In this document: in pieces, positions 31,831 to 44,877 of the stretch | How positions within the stretch are numbered: the first letter of the stretch is position 1 | How the letters are laid out: every line of letters starts with the position of its first letter | Assembly (NCBI GenBank): GCA_037447655.1 | Contig: JBBHKE010001973.1 | Coordinates: 525,954 to 589,953, forward strand | DNA length: 64,000 bases | Source: Zygnema cylindricum | Lineage: Eukaryota > Streptophyta > Zygnematophyceae > Zygnematales > Zygnemataceae | Direction: 5' to 3' | The notes under the pieces: model-generated | Database searches by the model: none | The model's input: only the letters and a program-made list of their open reading frames with translations | What the model was told of the DNA's origin: nothing | Program-made: the position numbers and the translations under genes

Positions 31831-33482
31831 TGATTAATGGGATTCAAAACACCTCATTGAAATTATCGGTCTTCAATTTAGAATGGGAAGGATATGGATT
31901 TTTGCGGGCCGAGAGGATACATTTGAGGGGACTGTGGGGTAATTGAAGTTTTAATAAACAAAAATATTTCTAACATAATAATCGAGAATGATAAAGTCAA
32001 AGTGAAACAACGGATGGTCGCTAACACATGTGAAGGAGTTATGCTTCTAAGGACCTTTCTTAGAGCTGAATGTCAGGTGGTTCCTAGGCCGACAGATTAC
32101 CTTCTTTGGTAACAAATCTATAGGAGCAATATGGCCCTTTTGGAAAAAAACGGACTGCCTTTTTAGTGGATGCAACTAAAACTTTTTAGTTTGTATGGAA
32201 AGAGAACTCGGGTGAAGTGGGTACAACCACTCGTGTAACATGTTTCCTACCCAAAATTTTGTTCTCTCTACATGTGTAGGCCACCAATGGAGTGTGATGA
32301 AATCAACGGTGAGTTTCTAACATCGAGAAAATCTTACCACCCAATAAAGAATAGGAAATCTCAACACCCACCAAAGAATTAAATGTTTCCTCAATCTTGG
32401 GCACTACATAATTTGTTGAAACCGTGGTGTGGTTCAGGGCCCCATAAACTCTAAAACCCACTGTCTTTCTCATGGAGTCCTAAGGAAATAGAATTGTGGG
32501 GGAGGCGAATCCGTGTGATCCTTTACTCTCTTGGGCTGATTCTAGATACGCCAACTCATGTGCGTTGTTTTTACCACTTCATTTTCAGTGTGAGTAAGTG
32601 GGTCATTTTTGTGCTAGGATATGGAAGTCGTGTCCACCAAGCTAATCCAAAGGGGTATTTTTTGGGTAATTCTATGTCGTGAGTAGACCACCGTTACTCA
32701 TCTTGCTCCTTGTAAGCAACTAAATCACCTAGTCAACCTCTTGTTCCGTCAAATGTGCTACAGTCCATAATTTATTTTACTTTGTACTATTGTTGCATTT
32801 GCCTCTACGTGTCGAATTTCCTTTCCAAAGTTTAGTGCCGCCACACCATGGAATGCCTCAAATGTTTTTTTTTAAGACCTTGCTTAACATAGGGCAATAA
32901 AACCTTTTCTCTTCATTGTTCTCTTCACCCTTACCCCCAACCAATATAGAAATTTCTCAAAAACCCGACTTATTACCCTCAAGGGTGTGAAAGCCCCCCA
33001 AGGCCAAAATCCAGGCTCTTCTAGGAAAAGAGCTCGCGATTCTAACTTTTGGAGGCAGGGAGTAGAAGATGGAATCATTTAAAATTAGGTGCATGGCGTG
33101 CAATTTTTTACACTACCAAGTATCTTGCACTTGGTGTGATATTCATGGATATTTTGTATCTTGCACCTGGTGTGATGTTTGTGGAAATTCTCGATGCTAT
33201 TGTTGTGCTGGTACGGAATCCCATTGCGTGCTTTCTTTCTTCTGCTCGTGGGCCTTCTCATCAATTTATAGTTTTTTCAAAAATCATACCATCCTCGGAT
33301 ACTATGTTTGGTGTTGTGGATGAAAGATTATCGTGGGAAGCGCTTCTTTTGTTTTGACAAGAACATTCTAATCCCAAAATGGTGCTACATTCATTTACAC
33401 ACAAATCTGGTCATTATCTCATAATTTAAAATTTGGTCCACTGTGAGACTAGATAGAATTTGGTCGGCCATAACACGAGGAG
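31831..33482. other. Mostly unrecognised; Cys-rich frame at 33069-33323
   Basis: No clear gene. An 84-codon plus frame at 33069-33323 has a run of CxxC pairs (RCMACNF, CTWCDIHG, CTWCDVCG, CYCCAG), partly from a roughly 39-bp tandem duplication (ATCTTGCAC.TGGTGTGAT). Its status is unknown. Confidence 0.35.
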
Positions 33483-33498
33483 GTCGTTTCTATAACGT

Positions 33499-34768
33499 TG
33501 AAATTTAAGTATTTTCTAAGTCTGTATTTTTTCTATATGTGTGAGAGATCCCATTAAAAGGTTTTTCAAAGTTTCTACCTGGTGCTTGGAAATACTTCTA
33601 TCTCTATATACTTGTCGTAGTCACTCGATGACAGAAGCACTCCATGTCTACCCACAGATGGTTATTTAGGGAGACAGGCTGGAGGGTTGAGAGGATTGTC
33701 TGCCAAAATGTATACAGACAATACCAAATCTGAACTTGGGTCTATGGTCCGGTAAAGTAGACTATAGTACTATCCCATATATATATATACATAGATTGGC
33801 TGATAATGATATAGGATTTGACGTTTATATAAAAATAGACTAAGGAGAGAGAGAGAATGGAGTATTTAACAAAAAGAATTTTTGACCTCATTTGGATTTG
33901 ATCCTTGTCCCTCCAAAGTCAAAACCTAACAGATAAGGGTTGGCCATATTTGTTGGGTCTTAATAAAGCGATACAATTATTGGGTGTCATTTGTAATTAA
34001 AGATTGTACCAATCTACATACTCCATTTCACAGATTACGAAATGAAACGACGTCGAAATTAAACGGACGCGAATAATTGCGGATTTCAAGATCGACAGCT
34101 CATAAAGGAGCGGAGATACCAGAATGGAAATTTGGCGGTTTGCGGAGCTAATGTCGGCAAGTAAAACATGGCGGGCCATGAGTGGACAACAGATATTGCA
34201 GGGAGAGCAACTACGGCTCAGGAACTGACAAACGTCAGCAGGACGGCCATGCCATACTATGGCCGTACAATGAGTACATCGACGGCTGTACCTTCTTATA
34301 TCTTACACTCTTGTGATTGGTTGTGTACAATAGTAGGGAGTTCAGAGAGGGAATTGGGACTTTGTCTTTTTTGGGGCACCTCTCTTTGAGAGGCCTTTTG
34401 TATTTATAAACGATCTTTGGCCGGCAATAACTTAATGCTCCGGGAGAAAATTCAGTGATTTTTTTTGCTGCGGACTTAGAGGAGTCCAAGCTACACAGGG
34501 GTGTAGTCGGTCAGAGTTTTTGCTAGCCAGGGTGGCGCCATTTCTAAGGGAAAGTCAAAGTGGGGAATGCTGTCCAAAACACATGTTCAAGCTATGCATT
34601 CTGTGGTGAAATTCAGTACACAGAAAGTTTTCTTTCAAAGGGTGAAGTTCTATTGGGGGTTCTGACTGTCAGAGTGTCAATCATTTGGGTTTGTATCAGC
34701 TTGGAATCGGCACAATCTAGATAAGCTTCTTTGGATCTGCAATTTTTGTGGGGAAATGGAACCCATAG
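33499..34768 (+). repeat. Copia LTR E1 (plus), cut by an F-family LTR
   Basis: TGAAATTTAAGTATTTTC... through a TATA region near 34390 to GGAACCCATAG. The same sequence, with 16 extra shared bases upstream, is E2 at 38293-39572. B-box-like GGATCAAATCC lies on the minus strand at 33892-33907. The last 7 bases of the LTR expected from E2 are absent because F1 begins here. Confidence 0.8.
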
Positions 34769-35422
34769 TGAAATTCTGTGGTCTCCATTAACCCACAAAA
34801 TTAGCAGCCTATGTAAAGCCTCTAGGATAATATTTGCCCCTTTCACTTTCTTACTCAATAAGTGTTGCCCAGGGACACAAATATTCTGACCACCCTCACC
34901 CCTGTGAGGATAAGACTCCTTTGAGTCAAACGCAAAAAGAATCACTAAATTTGTTCCCATGAGCAATAAGTTATGGTTGGCCAAAGATGGCCTATAAATA
35001 CAAAAGGTCATTTGGAGAGAGGAGCCTCAAACACGCTAAGTTCCTTAAATCCTACTCACAACAAGGCCAATCAAAAGAGTGTATAGTACACGAAGGTACA
35101 GTGGCCGATTGTACTACTTGTATGACCTTTGTGCAACACGGCCTTCTAGTTAACACTTGTCAACTTGGGAGCCATCGTTCCTTCTCTCATCGTTTCCAAT
35201 GTCCAATGACGTGGCGCCACGTGGCACAGCACCCCGCTATGTCCGAAAGCCGCTGAAGATTCATTCGGGTTTGGCGGGGGCGACAACGTCCGTCCGATAA
35301 TGTATTTTACACGGTTAGATTCGCGTCCGCGAGCGTTGTTTGATTATAGATGACGTTTCGTCAATTTTGGTATGTTTAAGTGAAAGTGACGTTTTGCAGA
35401 ACACTTTATTAGATTACCGAAC
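34769..35422 (-). repeat. F-family LTR fragment F1 (minus)
   Basis: Matches the F LTRs (39573-40452 and 44858-45761) from their U5 end inward for 654 bp, then is cut by the G LTR. It starts at exactly the base of E1 at which F enters E2. Confidence 0.8.
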
Positions 35423-38018
35423 TGTTGTTCTGAGACAACAGCCGGAACCGAAGACGATGAGGATGCCGGTGTAGTCATCTCGGAACCAAACGAAGCAAGA
35501 AACTTTCACAAAAACCGGTATGAAAAACAGCAACTTCAACAGTTGATAAAACCCAAACCAGAGTCACAATAGCTCTGAAAATCTACCACAGTGTAGATAA
35601 TATCAAGATGAACATACACACAAAATTACAAGTATTTCTGCTTACAGATCTGTGAGATATCCACAGATGAAAATGCCAAAAACAGGCTGTACAGTTTTTT
35701 GACTACAAAATGTTCATACCTTCAAAGTTATCTAAGTCCTACTAATATACACCGAAGCCTATGCTGCTGAACGAACGGAGGCATACCAGCCGTACAATAA
35801 ATACCTGCGGCTCGAACCGAACAAGGTACGTCATACAAAAAGATTCCTTTACTAATCAACTAACCACACAAAGACAAAAATCTACTTAACTAGATATTTA
35901 CAAAGGAGTAGGATTCTATATGCCACGTCATTTGTCGTGTATGTGGCTCACACGGACCAGCATTTGTCGGCGGTCTCCCTCAGCCGCGTACATATCACAT
36001 TCGGCACCGTAGACAAATCTCCATGTGCCATTTTGTCCTCAAGTGTATATATGCACAAAAAATCGGATATTCTGGAGTGTCCTCTTTCTTGTAGTGACTT
36101 CTGTCTCGGGAGTGTATACAAAGGTGTACTCCCTACCGATCTAGTGGAACATCAATTCTGGTGTGTAATGAAACGAACTTACAACCAAACATATGCAAAT
36201 TCGTGAAACTCTCTCTCCCTCACACTCGAGGCATAGAGAGGACTAAAGCTTTCCAAAACAACACGAACCCTAAAGCTTTAGACTCTTCTAGCCACTTAAG
36301 CCACATGCCTCTCTGCAAAACTTTAATTTAGGTGCAGGCAAGGGTTTAGTCATCATGTCAGTAACCATCTCCTCATCTGGTAAATAACTGAGTTTCAGAA
36401 CTCTTCCCATAACCTTCTCTCTCACAAAGTGTAGCTTGATATCAATGTGTTTGCTCTTAAAGTGATGGCTAGGGTTAGATGCAATAGCAATGGCAGCCTG
36501 ATTGTCACACCACACTACTTGAGGTCCAGATTGCATAAACAAAAGCTCTTGAAGGAGAGACTTTACCCTAAGTAACCCTTTGACGGCTGCGCTAGCCGCC
36601 ATGTACTCATCCTCCATAGTACTCTGAGCCGTCACCTTCTGAAGTTTGCTGCTCCAGCAGCATGTCCCACTTCCAATCTTCAGAATGTATCCACTAGTAG
36701 AGCGTCGGCTTGGCATATCTCCATAGCTCGCATCGCTCCATGTCTGAATTTTTACTTCCTCTCCAGCGAGAGAGAGTCGGAGGTTTCGAGTTCCTGCAAG
36801 GTATCGAAGAACTCTGTTTGCCGCCTCCCAGTCTGACTTCTTTGGATTTTGCAAACTTCGGCTTAAGGCTCCAATAGCTGCTGCAATATCCGGACGAGTA
36901 TAGTTCATGAAGTAGATGAGGCTTCCGACTATCTGCCTGTAAGGAATAGAGGACATAAAATCTGCCTCCCCTGAATCCAAAGAGTCATCAATCACAACCC
37001 CACCATGTGATTCTTTCCCTTCTATTTTTTGTCTGAACTCCATGGGAGTAGCACTTCCCTTTGCCTCTGACATGCCGAACCTTTCAAGCATGTTTCCAAT
37101 GGCTTCTTTTAGTGTCAAATAAATTAGTCTTTGTTTTCTATCCCTTTCTACCTGAATTCCCAAAATATACTTAGCCTCCCCTAAATCTTTCATTTCGAAC
37201 CGGGAATTTAGAGCTGTTTTTATTTTGTTAATTTCATTAATGGATTTGCTTAGCAACAACAAATCATCAACATAAACATCAATATATATCACTCCATCTT
37301 CCCCTTCCATTACATAAACTGAATGATCTGAACTGATTCTAGTAAAGCCAAGATTTGTCAAAAATTCATCCAGTTTTAGGTTCCAATGTCGTGGAGCCTG
37401 CTTCAGACCATAAAGGGACTTCAACAATTTACAAACCATATTTTCTTTTCTTTTTTCTACATATCCCTCTGGTTGCTTCATATATATAACTTTCTCCAAA
37501 TCCCCATGGAAGAAAGCTGTCTTCACATCCATTTGATGCAATTCCATATCCTCTATTGTTGCTAAAGATAAGAGAATCCTAACAGTAGGAAAACGAACTA
37601 CAGGTGAGAACGTCTCTTCATAATCAATGCCCTCTTTCTGGCTATACCCCTTAGCAACAAGCCTGGCCTTATATCTCTCAATGGTATTATCGGGATTCAG
37701 CTTTAACTTGAATACCCACTTAGAACCAATCGCTTTTCGATCCGGTGGAAGTTCCACAAGCTCCCAAGTTTGAGCCTCCATAATTGACTTTATCTCGTCA
37801 TTTGCCGCAGCAATCCACAGATCTTTTTCCGGAACAGAGAAAGCTTCTTGAATGGTAAGAGGCTCCCCTGTGATTGCAGAATAAGCATGATCCACTCGGT
37901 CACCTCTTAGCCGGCTGCTTTGTCTTCTTCCCCCCGGAAAATCTGAAGCGAGAATTGTTGGTCCCCGACGCAGTCTTGGAGGAGGAGGAGGAGGAGGAGG
38001 TGGTGGTCCGGTAGTAGT
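35423..38018 (-). mobile_element. Copia element G, 3' part (minus)
   Basis: 3' LTR 35423-36263 (841 bp, TG...CA) and the RT/RNase H half of pol; the 5' part is lost where the H LTR begins at 38019. It is inserted in F1 (left flank CGAAC at 35418-35422). It is of the same family as the solo LTR at 15818. Reading out of the LTR on the minus strand, the ATG-initiated peptide MTTPASSSSSVPAVVSEQQ lies at the LTR end. Confidence 0.85.
36288..38018 (-). CDS. pol: Copia pol C-terminal half of G (RT and RNase H), open
   Basis: An uninterrupted minus frame of about 575 codons from the H junction to the stop at 36288. Order: polyproline linker encoded by (CCT)n at 37981-38000; ASDFPGGRRQSSRL; RT with [52 protein letters not shown] and the catalytic VYVDDLLLLSK; then ILGIQVERDR and VGSLIYFMNYTRPD; RNase H with TWSDASYGD, STMEDEYMAA, CDNQAAIAIASN and KHIDIKLHF. 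Gag, protease and integrase are missing, so it is a truncated coding region, but this half has no lesion. Confidence 0.88.
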   Translation of the reverse strand, partial: TTTGPPPPPPPPPPRLRRGPTILASDFPGGRRQSSRLRGDRVDHAYSAITGEPLTIQEAFSVPEKDLWIAAANDEIKSIMEAQTWELVELPPDRKAIGSKWVFKLKLNPDNTIERYKARLVAKGYSQKEGIDYEETFSPVVRFPTVRILLSLATIEDMELHQMDVKTAFFHGDLEKVIYMKQPEGYVEKRKENMVCKLLKSLYGLKQAPRHWNLKLDEFLTNLGFTRISSDHSVYVMEGEDGVIYIDVYVDDLLLLSKSINEINKIKTALNSRFEMKDLGEAKYILGIQVERDRKQRLIYLTLKEAIGNMLERFGMSEAKGSATPMEFRQKIEGKESHGGVVIDDSLDSGEADFMSSIPYRQIVGSLIYFMNYTRPDIAAAIGALSRSLQNPKKSDWEAANRVLRYLAGTRNLRLSLAGEEVKIQTWSDASYGDMPSRRSTSGYILKIGSGTCCWSSKLQKVTAQSTMEDEYMAASAAVKGLLRVKSLLQELLFMQSGPQVVWCDNQAAIAIASNPSHHFKSKHIDIKLHFVREKVMGRVLKLSYLPDEEMVTDMMTKPLPAPKLKFCREACGLSG

Positions 38019-38292
38019 TGTAGAAACTAATGGTTTTATTAGTATTTTCTAGGTCTGAAAAGAAATATAGAAGTCGAGGCAGTCTATCTCTAACTTCTCT
38101 CTCCAACTCTCAAACTTGTCGCATTCACTGAGAAATTGGAGAGGAAGCTAGAGCCATGGCTACCTTGGCTATCCTGAGGTTTACGGGAATTTTATATTAG
38201 GGTTTATATATTTAATTAAAATGTATGTGCCGGCGGCAGGATTTGATCCATGTACCTGCCGGCCGGCAGACACAATGTAGACGGTAGCCTTA
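38019..38292 (+). repeat. LTR fragment H (C family, plus)
   Basis: TGTAGAAACTAATGGTTTTA... matches the first 275 bp of the C LTR, then stops at ...GCCTTAG where the E2 duplication begins. It includes the minus-strand B-box-like block at 38238-38252. Confidence 0.8.
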
Positions 38293-38308
38293 GTCGTTTC
38301 TATAACGT

Positions 38309-39572
38309 TGAAATTTAAGTATTTTCTAAGTCTGTATTTTTTCTATATGTGTGAGAGATCCCATTAAAAGGTTTTTCAAAGTTTCTACCTGGTGCTTGGA
38401 AATACTTCTATCTCTATATTTATTGTCGTAGTCACTCGGAGACAGAAGCACTCCATGTCTACCCACAAATAGTTAGTTAGGGAGACAGGCTGGACGGTTG
38501 AGAGGATTGTCTGCCAAAATGCATACAGACAATACCGAATCTGAACTTGGGTCTATGGTCCGGTCAAGTAGACTACAGTACTATCCCATATATATATACA
38601 TAGATTGGCTGATAATGATATAGGATTTGACGTTTATATAAAAATAGACTAAGGAGAGAGAGAGAGAAAGGAGTATTTAACAAAAAGAATTTTTGACCTC
38701 ACTTGGATTTGATCCTTGTCCCTCCAAAGTCAAAACCTAGCAGATAAGCGTTGGCCATATTTGTTGAGTCTTAATGAAGCGATACAATTATTGGGTGTCA
38801 TTTGTAATTAAAGATGTACCAATCTACATACTCCATTTCACAGATTACGAAATGAAACGACGTCGAAATTAAACGGACGCGAATAATTGCGGATTTCAGG
38901 ATCAACAGCTCACAAAGGAGCGGAGATAACGGAATGGAAATTTGGCGGTTTGCGGAGCTAATGTCGGCAAGTGAAACATGGCAAGCCATGAGTGGACAAC
39001 ATATATTGCAGGGAGAGCAACTACGGCTCAGGAACTGACAAACGTAAGTAGGACGACCATGCCGTACTATGGCCGTACAATGTGTACATCGACGGCTGTA
39101 CCTTCTTATACCTTACAGTCTTGTGATTGGTTGTGTACAATAGTAGGGAGTTCAGAAAGGGAATTGGGACTTTGTCTTTTTTGGGGCACCTCTCTTTGAG
39201 AGGCCTTTTGTATTTATAGGCGATCTTTGGCCGACAATAACTTAATGCTCCGGGAGAAAATTCAGTGATTTTTTTTTTTGCTGGAGGAGTCCAAACTACA
39301 CAGGGGTGTAATCGGTCAGAGTTTTTGCCTACCAGGGTGGCGCCATTTCTAAGGGAAAGTCAAAGTGGGGAATGTTGTCCAAAACACATGTTCAAGCTTT
39401 GCATTCTGTGGTGAAATTGAGTACACCGAAAGTCTTCTTTCAAGGGGTGAAGTTGTAATGGGGTTCTAACTGTCAGAGTGTCAATCATTTAGGTTTGTAT
39501 CAACTTGGAATTGGCATAATCTAGATAAGTTTCTTTGGATCTGCAATTTCTGTGGGGGAATGGAACCCATAG
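38309..39572 (+). repeat. Copia LTR E2 (plus), first part
   Basis: Nearly the same as E1. Interrupted at CATAG by the whole of F; the last 7 LTR bases resume at 45767-45773. Sequence from 38293 on is shared with 33483 on. Confidence 0.85.
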
Positions 39573-40452
39573 TGAAATTCTGTGGACTTTATTAACCCTT
39601 AGCAACCTATGTAAAGCCTCTGGGATAATATTTGCCCCTTTTACTTTATCACTCAATAAGTGCTACCCAGACACAAAAATATTCTGACCACCCTCACCCT
39701 TGTGAGGATAAGACTCTTTTGAGTCAAACGCAAAAAGAATCAGTGAATTTGCTCCCATGAGCAATAAGTTATGGCTGGCCAAAGGTGGCCTATAAGTACA
39801 AAAGGTCATCTGGAGAGAGAAGCCTCAAACACGCTAAGTTCCTTAACTCCTACTCAAAACTAGGCCAATCAAAAGAGTGTATAGTATAAGAAGGTACAAT
39901 GGCCGATCGTACTTCTTGTACGACCTTTGTACAACATGGCCTTCTAGTTGACACTTATCAACTTGGGAGCCATCGTTCCTCCTCTCATCCTTTCCGGCGT
40001 CCAATGACGTGGCGCCACGTGGCACAGCGCCCCGCTATGTCCGAAAGCCGCTGAAGATTCATTCGGGTTTGGCGGGGGCGACAACGTTCGTCTGATAATG
40101 TATTTTACACGGTTAGATTGGCGTCCGCGAGCGTCGTTTGATTATAGATGACGTTTTGTCAATTTTGGTATGCTTAAGTGAAAGTGACGTTTTGCGTAAC
40201 ACTTTATTAGATTATCGAACCACATACACGTATCGTTTCGTGAACGCCTAAATGGTTAAGGCGTACGTCTACATAGTACCTTGCAGACTAAGATTCAAAT
40301 CGTGATTAGGGCAACATTTTGGTAATCTATCAATCTGTCTTCCCGTCTGCCTGTTTCTTTCTCACTATGGCGGCAACCATGGTGACTCTCTCTCTCTCTC
40401 TTCACTCTAAAGTATAAATTAAGAAGTGAATAATAATTACTTCTTTTCAACA
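39573..40452 (-). repeat. 3' LTR of F
   Basis: 880 bp. The tRNA-like block is on the plus strand (antisense to F): CGCCTAAATGGTTAAGGCG at 40245-40263 and AGATTCAAATCG at 40291-40302. This is the most tRNA-like of all copies. Confidence 0.9.
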
Positions 40453-40479
40453 CTCCCCTTAATTCTTAGTCAACTTTTA

Positions 40480-43400
40480 ATTTAAGTCCACAATTTTCTC
40501 TGCAAAATTTTAATTTAGGAGAAGGCACCGGTTTTGTCATCATGTTTGCAATCATCTCTTTATCACTTTTATGAACCAGTTTAATTATTTTATTCTCAAC
40601 CTCCTTTGTGACAAAGCTTAGGTTTATATCCATATGTTTAACTTTGAAATGGTGTTTTGGATTAGCTGCGATTGAGATAGCAGCTTGAATTCACAAAAGA
40701 CATTATGAGTCCCAGTTTTCATGAACCCCAGTTCTTCGAGTAGAGATTTTACCCACATTAATTCTTTAGTGGAAGCACATGAAGCCATGTATTGAGCCTC
40801 CATAGTGGACTGAACAACTACTTTCTCTTGTTTGCTACTCCAACAGCATGCACCAGATCGAATTTGCAACACATATCCAGTTGTACATCGTCTCAAAGGC
40901 ACATCCCTATAACTGACATCACTCCAACTGGTGATATCAGTGTGCACCCCTCCCAAATGCAACCATAATTCCCTTGTTCCCACCAAATATCTCATCACTC
41001 TTTTGGCTGCTTCCCAATCTCTTTTCCTAGGTTCATTTAGAATTCTACTAAGAACACCTACAGCCGCAGCTATAACCGGACGTGTACAATTCATAAAGTA
41101 AATTAAAGTGCCTACAATTTGCCGATAAGGAATTCTTTCCATAAACCTCTTTTCTTCCTCATCCATCTCATCATTCAAAATCAATATCCCTCCCTCTTCA
41201 CTCCTCTCCGATACTTAATTTAGATCCATGGGAGTGGTATACCCATTTGCTTTCTCCATTTGAAACTTTTCTAGCATATTTTTGATTGTTTATTTTTGAG
41301 TGAGTCTTATAATTTTATTCCCTCTATCCCTCTCTATTTGAATCCCCAAAATGTATTTTGCTTCGTCGAGATCTTTCATGTCAAACCGACTTCTCAAATC
41401 ATGTTTGAGTTTGTTAATTTTATCTAAGGACTTGCTTAAGACTAAAAAATCATCTACATAAATAGCAATAAATATCACTCTATTTTCATCCTCATATATA
41501 TATATGGAGTGATCTGAACTTATTCTAATGTATCCCATACCTGTCAAAAATTTGTCCAATTTTATGTTCCATTGCTGCGGGGCTTGCTTAAGGCCATAAA
41601 GTGATTTTATCAGTTTGCACACCTTGCTTTATTCTCCACTTTCCACGAATCCTTCCGGTTGCCTCCTGTAGATTTCTTCTTCCAACCATCCGTGTAAAAA
41701 GGCGGTCTTAATATCCATCAGGTGTATTTCCATATCCTTAACTGCGGCTTAACTTAAGAGGATTCTGACAGAAGGGAATTTGACTATGGGTGCAAAGGTT
41801 TCTTCATAGTCCATTCCTTCTTTCTGAGTATAACCTTTAGCAACCAACCTAGCCTTATATCTTTCAATGGTATTATCAAGATTTAGTTTAAGCTTAAAAA
41901 CCCAGTTACATCCAATCAGTTTTCTGTCCGGTGGACAATCTACCAACTCCCATGTATTGGCTTCCATGATAGAGGCCATTTCTTCATTGATGGCAGTGAT
42001 CCACCGTTTGCTTTCTGGGGTATTTATGGCCTTTAAGTATGTCTGAGGTTCTTTTGGGTGAGACATCTTTGTGAGTTTATTATTTACATGTCTTTCTTGA
42101 AGCCGTTTACTTCTTCTTTTTCCTCCTTCAAAATCTGACGCCGGTATGGAAGGCATCCTTGGGTTTCGTTTAGGAAGATTTTCATCTCCCCTATCTTCCA
42201 ATTCCGGTGTTTGATCAAGTTACTCGTCGGTTTCCAGTTCGTATTGTGGTGTTACCTCGGATGTTGTCTTTATGTCCTTCTCCTTTGGCACATCTGCAAA
42301 TTTTTCCTTCTCCCCGTCTCCCTTCTCTTCATTTCCTAAAGTCAAAGTCATAATACTCACCCGATTCAAATCTGATTTTGACTTCTTTGTTATATTTGAA
42401 TGGATCAATAGACTTTACTTCATTCATCACCACTATATGTTTTACCAAAATGATATCTCTCTTTTTCAAGTCATATACTCAATCCTTTTCTGCTCTCATC
42501 ATATCCTACAAGATATCATGGTTTTTCTCTTCCTTCTAACTTCTACTTAGTCTTATCGGAATCCAAACTGTAGACTTGACTTCCGAACACTCTCAAACTA
42601 GACAAATCTGGTTTTCTTTCCATCCACCTTTCATACGGAGTTTCCTCCTTATTTGCCGAAGTTAGCACTCTATTTTTGATAAAGTTAGCATAGTTCATAG
42701 ACTCAACCCAAAACCGTAATCATATTCTTTTATCAGTTAGCATACTTTTAGACATATCTCCTAAAGTTTTATTCACTCTTTCTGCTACTCCATTTTGTTC
42801 CGAATTATAAAGAAATGTTTTCTCATGATGGATTCTTTCTTCTTTAAGAAATTCTTCAAATTCCTTTGAGGTGTATTCTTTTCCATTATCACTTCTTATC
42901 TCTTTTATTGAGGTTTCATGTAATTTTTCACTCCATACTTTGTATTCTTTGAAACATCTTAGTACCTCTAACTTATGTCTAAAAAAATATAACTTAGTGT
43001 ATCTAGACCAATCATCTGTAATGGTTAACATCCATCTTTTCCCCCCATGTGAAACATACCTAGCTGGTCCACAAACATTAGTGTGAACTAGATCTAATAC
43101 TTTCTCTCTTCTAAATGTGGATGCCTTTGGAAATAGAAGTCTATGAATCTTCCCTTGGGCACATCCATTAGATACATCTGAGGTCTCATCATCTCCAAAC
43201 TCAATTCCATACACTATTCCCTTTTCTTCATTTTCTTTAATCTAGATTCTCATGCCCTAACCTCTTGTGCCAAAGCATCATATCACTTCCACACGAGTAG
43301 AAGACACCTTTTTCATTGCAAAGTATAATTCTGAACATTCCTTGACTGCCCTTTTCAGCTATGAAATAAACTTCATTATCACAGCTTACTGCGAAGATTC

Positions 43401-44877
43401 ATTTCTTAGTTCCGGTTTCGAACTCTTTATCATCTAGAACAGTTGTAGAGACTAGATTTTTGCTAAGCTGTGGAATGTAAAGAACATTTGAGAGTGTTAC
43501 AATTGAAGCCTTTCCATCAACTAGAACTATTAATTCAACCGATCCAACAAGGTTTGTGGTTTCTACTCTACCATCTCCATACTCTATCTCAACTGTTGGA
43601 ATTTTTCTTAATTTAGTAAACCACCTCTTATCCTTGCACATATGCATTGAGGCCCTGAGTCTATGATCCACCCATCCTTAGGTGGACCCTTGTTACTTTC
43701 GAAGGCACACTTTTGTCTACGTAGAATGTCTGCATGCTTCTCAGTGGTGTTTGGTTTAAAAAGAAGCTCTTCAAGCTCCTCTTCCGGTTCGGTTACGTCA
43801 TCGTTTTCCTCGTCATGAACTTGAGTCAAAAAAGCCTTTTTCGTTTCTCCATCTTTTGAGGAACCCTGTCCATCTTTCAGTCGGAGATCCGTAAGCTTGA
43901 CACAATCTGCCATATAATGTCCCGGTTTCTTGCAGAAGTGACATAATCCACCTCGAGGAGCTCCTTTCTCCTGTCGATGAAATCTGCCACCTCCTTGTCT
44001 TTTTCCTCCAAAGTTTCGATAGGGATCCTTTCCCATTTTCCTCATCACGCTTCCGCTAATCAAATCCTGCAGCCAATGCTTGAGTACTCGGACTTCCTTT
44101 CCTAAGTTCTATGGTACTCTCTTTCACTAAAATCATCCCCACTGTATCATCCCAATTCCAATTGGTATCCCCTAGATCTTGAAACCGATTAATGATATTC
44201 TCATACTCTTCAGGTAGTTTCATTATCACTGTATTTACTCTTTGTCTCTCAGAGCATGAGTTACCTACGCTCTCTAGTTCTCTAAATAATGCTCCTAAGT
44301 CATTGCAATAATCATTCATACTTCCTCCCTTGTAAGTATAAGCCGAACTCTTATTTTTTGCCACCTAATGCTTCTGCAATGACCCACTCTTATATTTGTT
44401 TATAAGAGACACCCAAATGTGATAGGAAGATCTAACATGCATAAGAGGAATGGCAATACCCTTCACTACACTTTTGAGACTTAAGAGCTTAGCCACCTTG
44501 TCCTTATAGTTCCAATTTTCATATTCCCACAGTTCGGTCTGACTCTTTGTCACCATTGTTGGTAATGCTGCTGCCGGTATCGTCCTTAAAAATGTTGTCC
44601 ATCGAGAAGAAAATCCTCCCTTTTCTCATTCCATGATTATCTGCTCCCCTTCCTCGTCATCGTTTGTGATGGCGGCTGTGGTGGTGGAGTCTACAGAAAA
44701 ATGTGTTACTCCAAACCCAAGTGGAGGTGGACATCGAATTTGCCCGGACACTATGCCCCATAGGTGCATCTCAAAAAGATCTCCCTCCATCATCATTTCC
44801 CAATAAAGAAAGTCAGATCCATTAAATATGGGCACCTTAGAGGGTGGGCCCATAACTTGAAATTCTGTGGTCTCCAT
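40480..44877 (-). pseudogene. gag-pol of F, multiple lesions
   Basis: Starts at ATG 44875-44877 inside the 5' LTR (METTEF then QVMGPPSKVPIF). Order on the minus strand: gag with KLPEEYENI (about 44210); CCHC knuckle CHFCKKPGHYMADC (about 43935); a protease region with WIIDSG (about 43665); integrase with CAQGKIHRL, ITDDWSRY, RSDNGKEYTS and NSEQNGVAERVNKT (43210-42720); RT with [22 protein letters not shown] and YVDDFLVLSK (42200-41290); RNase H with SWSDVSYRD and STMEAQYMAS (41184-40624). Stops and frame changes split it into about ten pieces, so it is inactive. Confidence 0.88.
44843..44857 (-). promoter_or_regulatory. Primer-binding site of F (internal tRNA-iMet type)
   Basis: AGTTATGGGCCCACC on the minus strand directly follows the 5' LTR. 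It matches the A and C sites except for the first base. Confidence 0.65.

Noticed and set aside
40242-40304. Possible tRNA gene (Leu/Ser-like A and B boxes) in the F LTR
   Set aside because: No pairing acceptor or anticodon stem could be found, and related LTRs carry diverged versions; treated as a tRNA-like block instead.
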